64,000 nucleotides of DNA from JBBTTE01 sp038064395. GTDB lineage: Bacteria; Patescibacteriota; Saccharimonadia; Saccharimonadales; UBA4665. Positions 62,754 to 64,000 of this stretch are shown here, in pieces; the first letter of the stretch is position 1; the number at the start of each line of letters is the position of its first letter. The position numbers and the translations under genes are program-made. The notes below the pieces were generated by a model. That model was not told where the DNA came from. It searched no databases and saw only the letters and a list, made by a program, of their open reading frames with translations. The stretch covers positions 1 to 64,000 of the forward strand of contig JBBTTE010000008.1 in the NCBI GenBank assembly GCA_038064395.1. Reading direction: 5' to 3'.

Positions 62754-64000
62754 ATGATTCTAAAGGTGTGGCAAGGAAGAATCTGGGGTACGCTTCTGGT
62801 CGTCGGACTGTTAATAGCCGTAATCCCCTCACCTAATGCGTATGCCACCTTAGAGTCTTGTACGGTTAGTATATCCCCGGGTACAGCCGAGGCTGGCTCG
62901 GACGTATCGTTTAACTTCAGTATAACCAATAACAGCACAGACTCCATCAGGTGGGTCGACATTCGTGCTAATAATCCAGCGAGTTTCAACGTTCAATCTG
63001 GTTCGGCGACTGGGTGGACAACATATGCTGACAATGTAGGTGTTACCTTCAGTGACGGCAATTTACCAAGTCCCTACGACCAAGGCTTTGTAACTGGCGT
63101 AACGGTTGGATCAGTCACGGGCACTAATACTTGGACGATTCAAGCCTCTGATGATCCGTCAGGCGTTAATGCCGTTACGTGTTCTGGAGATAATAGTACT
63201 GAAGTTTCGGAGGCACCGGTAGTAATATCTGATGTCCAGCTTTCTGGCTTGACCCAAACAGGAGTAACGGTTTCTTGGCAAACTTCAGCACCCGCAACTA
63301 CCCAAGTTAATTATGGCCAGACTAGTAGCTATGGCTCACAAACAGACCTTGACGGTACGCTCAAGACATCGCACCAAGCAACAATAAACGGCCTAACGCT
63401 GAATACAGGCTATCACCTGCAAGTTGTCAGCACTGATTACAGTAATCATCGGGCAGAATCAGGTGACATTACGTTTTTGACTGCAGCCAAAGGGACTTCT
63501 TCCCAAATCGAAAAAACAACTACAGTATTTATTGGCTCGAGTGGTGTGCCGCTTCTGGCCAAACCAATCGAAAAAATCCCGCCAACAATTAGCCTAACCA
63601 CTACTCTGCCCAGAGTGGTCAAAGCTATCCCCAAAGTCAGCGGTATAGCCGACGACAATGAAGCTCTGGCAAGAATTGAATATTCAACTGACGACGGCAA
63701 GAATTGGCTGCCTGTTGATGAGTCAAAAGGGCTAGGCGGTAAGCATGCCACATTCAGCTTCACGCCTGCCAGCCTTGAAGAAGGAGATTACAGTTTGCAA
63801 GTTCGAGCAATCGACACATCGGCAAATATAGGCATGACGACACCGATAACAATTGTTATTGATAGGTTGCCACCCATGGTTGGTGGCAATATTCTTTCGC
63901 TCGGACCCCAGATACTCGAGCCAGATGCAAAGGGTACAATTGCCTCAATCGTCGGCATAGATCAAAAGATTACCTTAAGTGCAGTTGGTGGCCCTAACGA
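62754..64000 (+). CDS. Secreted protein with FnIII-like domains (3' end beyond window)
   Basis: An open frame of 415 codons runs from ATG 62754 to the window edge without a stop. The signal peptide (about 1-31, ending SPNAYA) is followed by a CARDB-like beta domain (to about 150) and an FnIII-type domain (VQLSGLTQTGVTVSWQTSAP, with TTQVNYGQTSSYG and LNTGYHLQVVSTDYS, about 160-240). A bacterial Ig-like domain comes next (GIADDNEALARIEYSTDDGK, about 295-365). A further domain starts before the edge. It is a surface-exposed or wall protein, last gene of the surface locus visible here. Confidence 0.85.
   Translation, partial: MILKVWQGRIWGTLLVVGLLIAVIPSPNAYATLESCTVSISPGTAEAGSDVSFNFSITNNSTDSIRWVDIRANNPASFNVQSGSATGWTTYADNVGVTFSDGNLPSPYDQGFVTGVTVGSVTGTNTWTIQASDDPSGVNAVTCSGDNSTEVSEAPVVISDVQLSGLTQTGVTVSWQTSAPATTQVNYGQTSSYGSQTDLDGTLKTSHQATINGLTLNTGYHLQVVSTDYSNHRAESGDITFLTAAKGTSSQIEKTTTVFIGSSGVPLLAKPIEKIPPTISLTTTLPRVVKAIPKVSGIADDNEALARIEYSTDDGKNWLPVDESKGLGGKHATFSFTPASLEEGDYSLQVRAIDTSANIGMTTPITIVIDRLPPMVGGNILSLGPQILEPDAKGTIASIVGIDQKITLSAVGGPN

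Noticed and set aside
1..64000. Possible recoding of UGA, known in some CPR lineages
   Set aside because: Several genes end in UGA exactly at overlaps with the next start (for example at 3692-3694, 53881-53883 and 54993-54995), and conserved proteins show no internal UGA, so the standard code is used.

Overview
The window looks like a piece of a small, compact genome from the Candidate Phyla Radiation, most likely an environmental Saccharibacterium (TM7) or close relative. This is inferred from gene content: a 2019-residue surface protein built from modules common in that group, DUF916-like membrane proteins, an LCP wall ligase, many GT-C and GT2 envelope enzymes, an archaeal-type PEP carboxylase, and very tight gene packing. 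UGA behaves as a stop codon throughout. No rRNA gene, CRISPR array, insertion sequence or prophage was seen.

Layout. 1-4.9 kb: a partial tRNA-Asn, smpB, a membrane-anchored glycoside hydrolase, a glycosyltransferase, a corrinoid adenosyltransferase / kinase / nuclease operon, and a glutaredoxin. 4.9-11.6 kb: a complete F1Fo ATP synthase operon (I-B-E-F-H-A-G-D-C) behind a CRP-like palindrome. 11.6-12.5 kb: a protein with a possible beta-carbonic-anhydrase-like metal motif. 12.7-19.9 kb: a six-gene complex I / group 4 hydrogenase-like operon whose membrane ion-pumping subunits keep their key residues, while the two soluble subunits have lost nearly all the cysteines that should hold the N2 iron-sulfur cluster and the NiFe centre. 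20-22.2 kb: an aquaporin-family protein and a double CDP-alcohol phosphotransferase. 22.2-30.2 kb: a UvrD/RecB-type helicase-nuclease, a type II NADH dehydrogenase, a glycosyltransferase, a D-lactate dehydrogenase-like flavoprotein and a hypothetical protein. 30.2-35.3 kb: envelope glycosylation genes and an LCP protein. 35.3-37.9 kb: a Crp/Fnr regulator, a response regulator and a soluble PAS histidine kinase. 38-43.1 kb: a lipid-linked sugar system ending in a GtrA / GT-C / PIG-L deacetylase fusion. 43.1-49.8 kb: an ABC exporter and central metabolism (dehydrogenase, aminotransferase, PEP carboxylase, 6-phosphogluconate dehydrogenase). 49.9-64 kb: a cell-surface locus with secreted beta-rich proteins, two DUF916-like genes sharing an exact 897-bp repeat, the giant beta-propeller protein, and a fibronectin-like protein that runs off the end of the window.

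How it fits together. NDH-2 and the D-lactate dehydrogenase-like enzyme can feed electrons to a quinone pool, and the ATP synthase can use the resulting proton gradient, so some respiratory ability is likely, although no terminal oxidase lies here. The redox-dead complex I-like operon sits among these genes and is the best candidate for an undescribed system: an ion-translocating machine that has probably lost electron transfer. Aminotransferase and PEP carboxylase are translationally coupled, which suggests a PEP to oxaloacetate to aspartate route.

Two architectural patterns cover the whole window. First, most first-in-operon genes have a -10 box only about 4-15 nt before the start codon, so most transcripts are probably leaderless or nearly so. 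Second, all nine convergent gene junctions range from an 18-nt overlap to a 10-nt gap, with no room for a conventional terminator.
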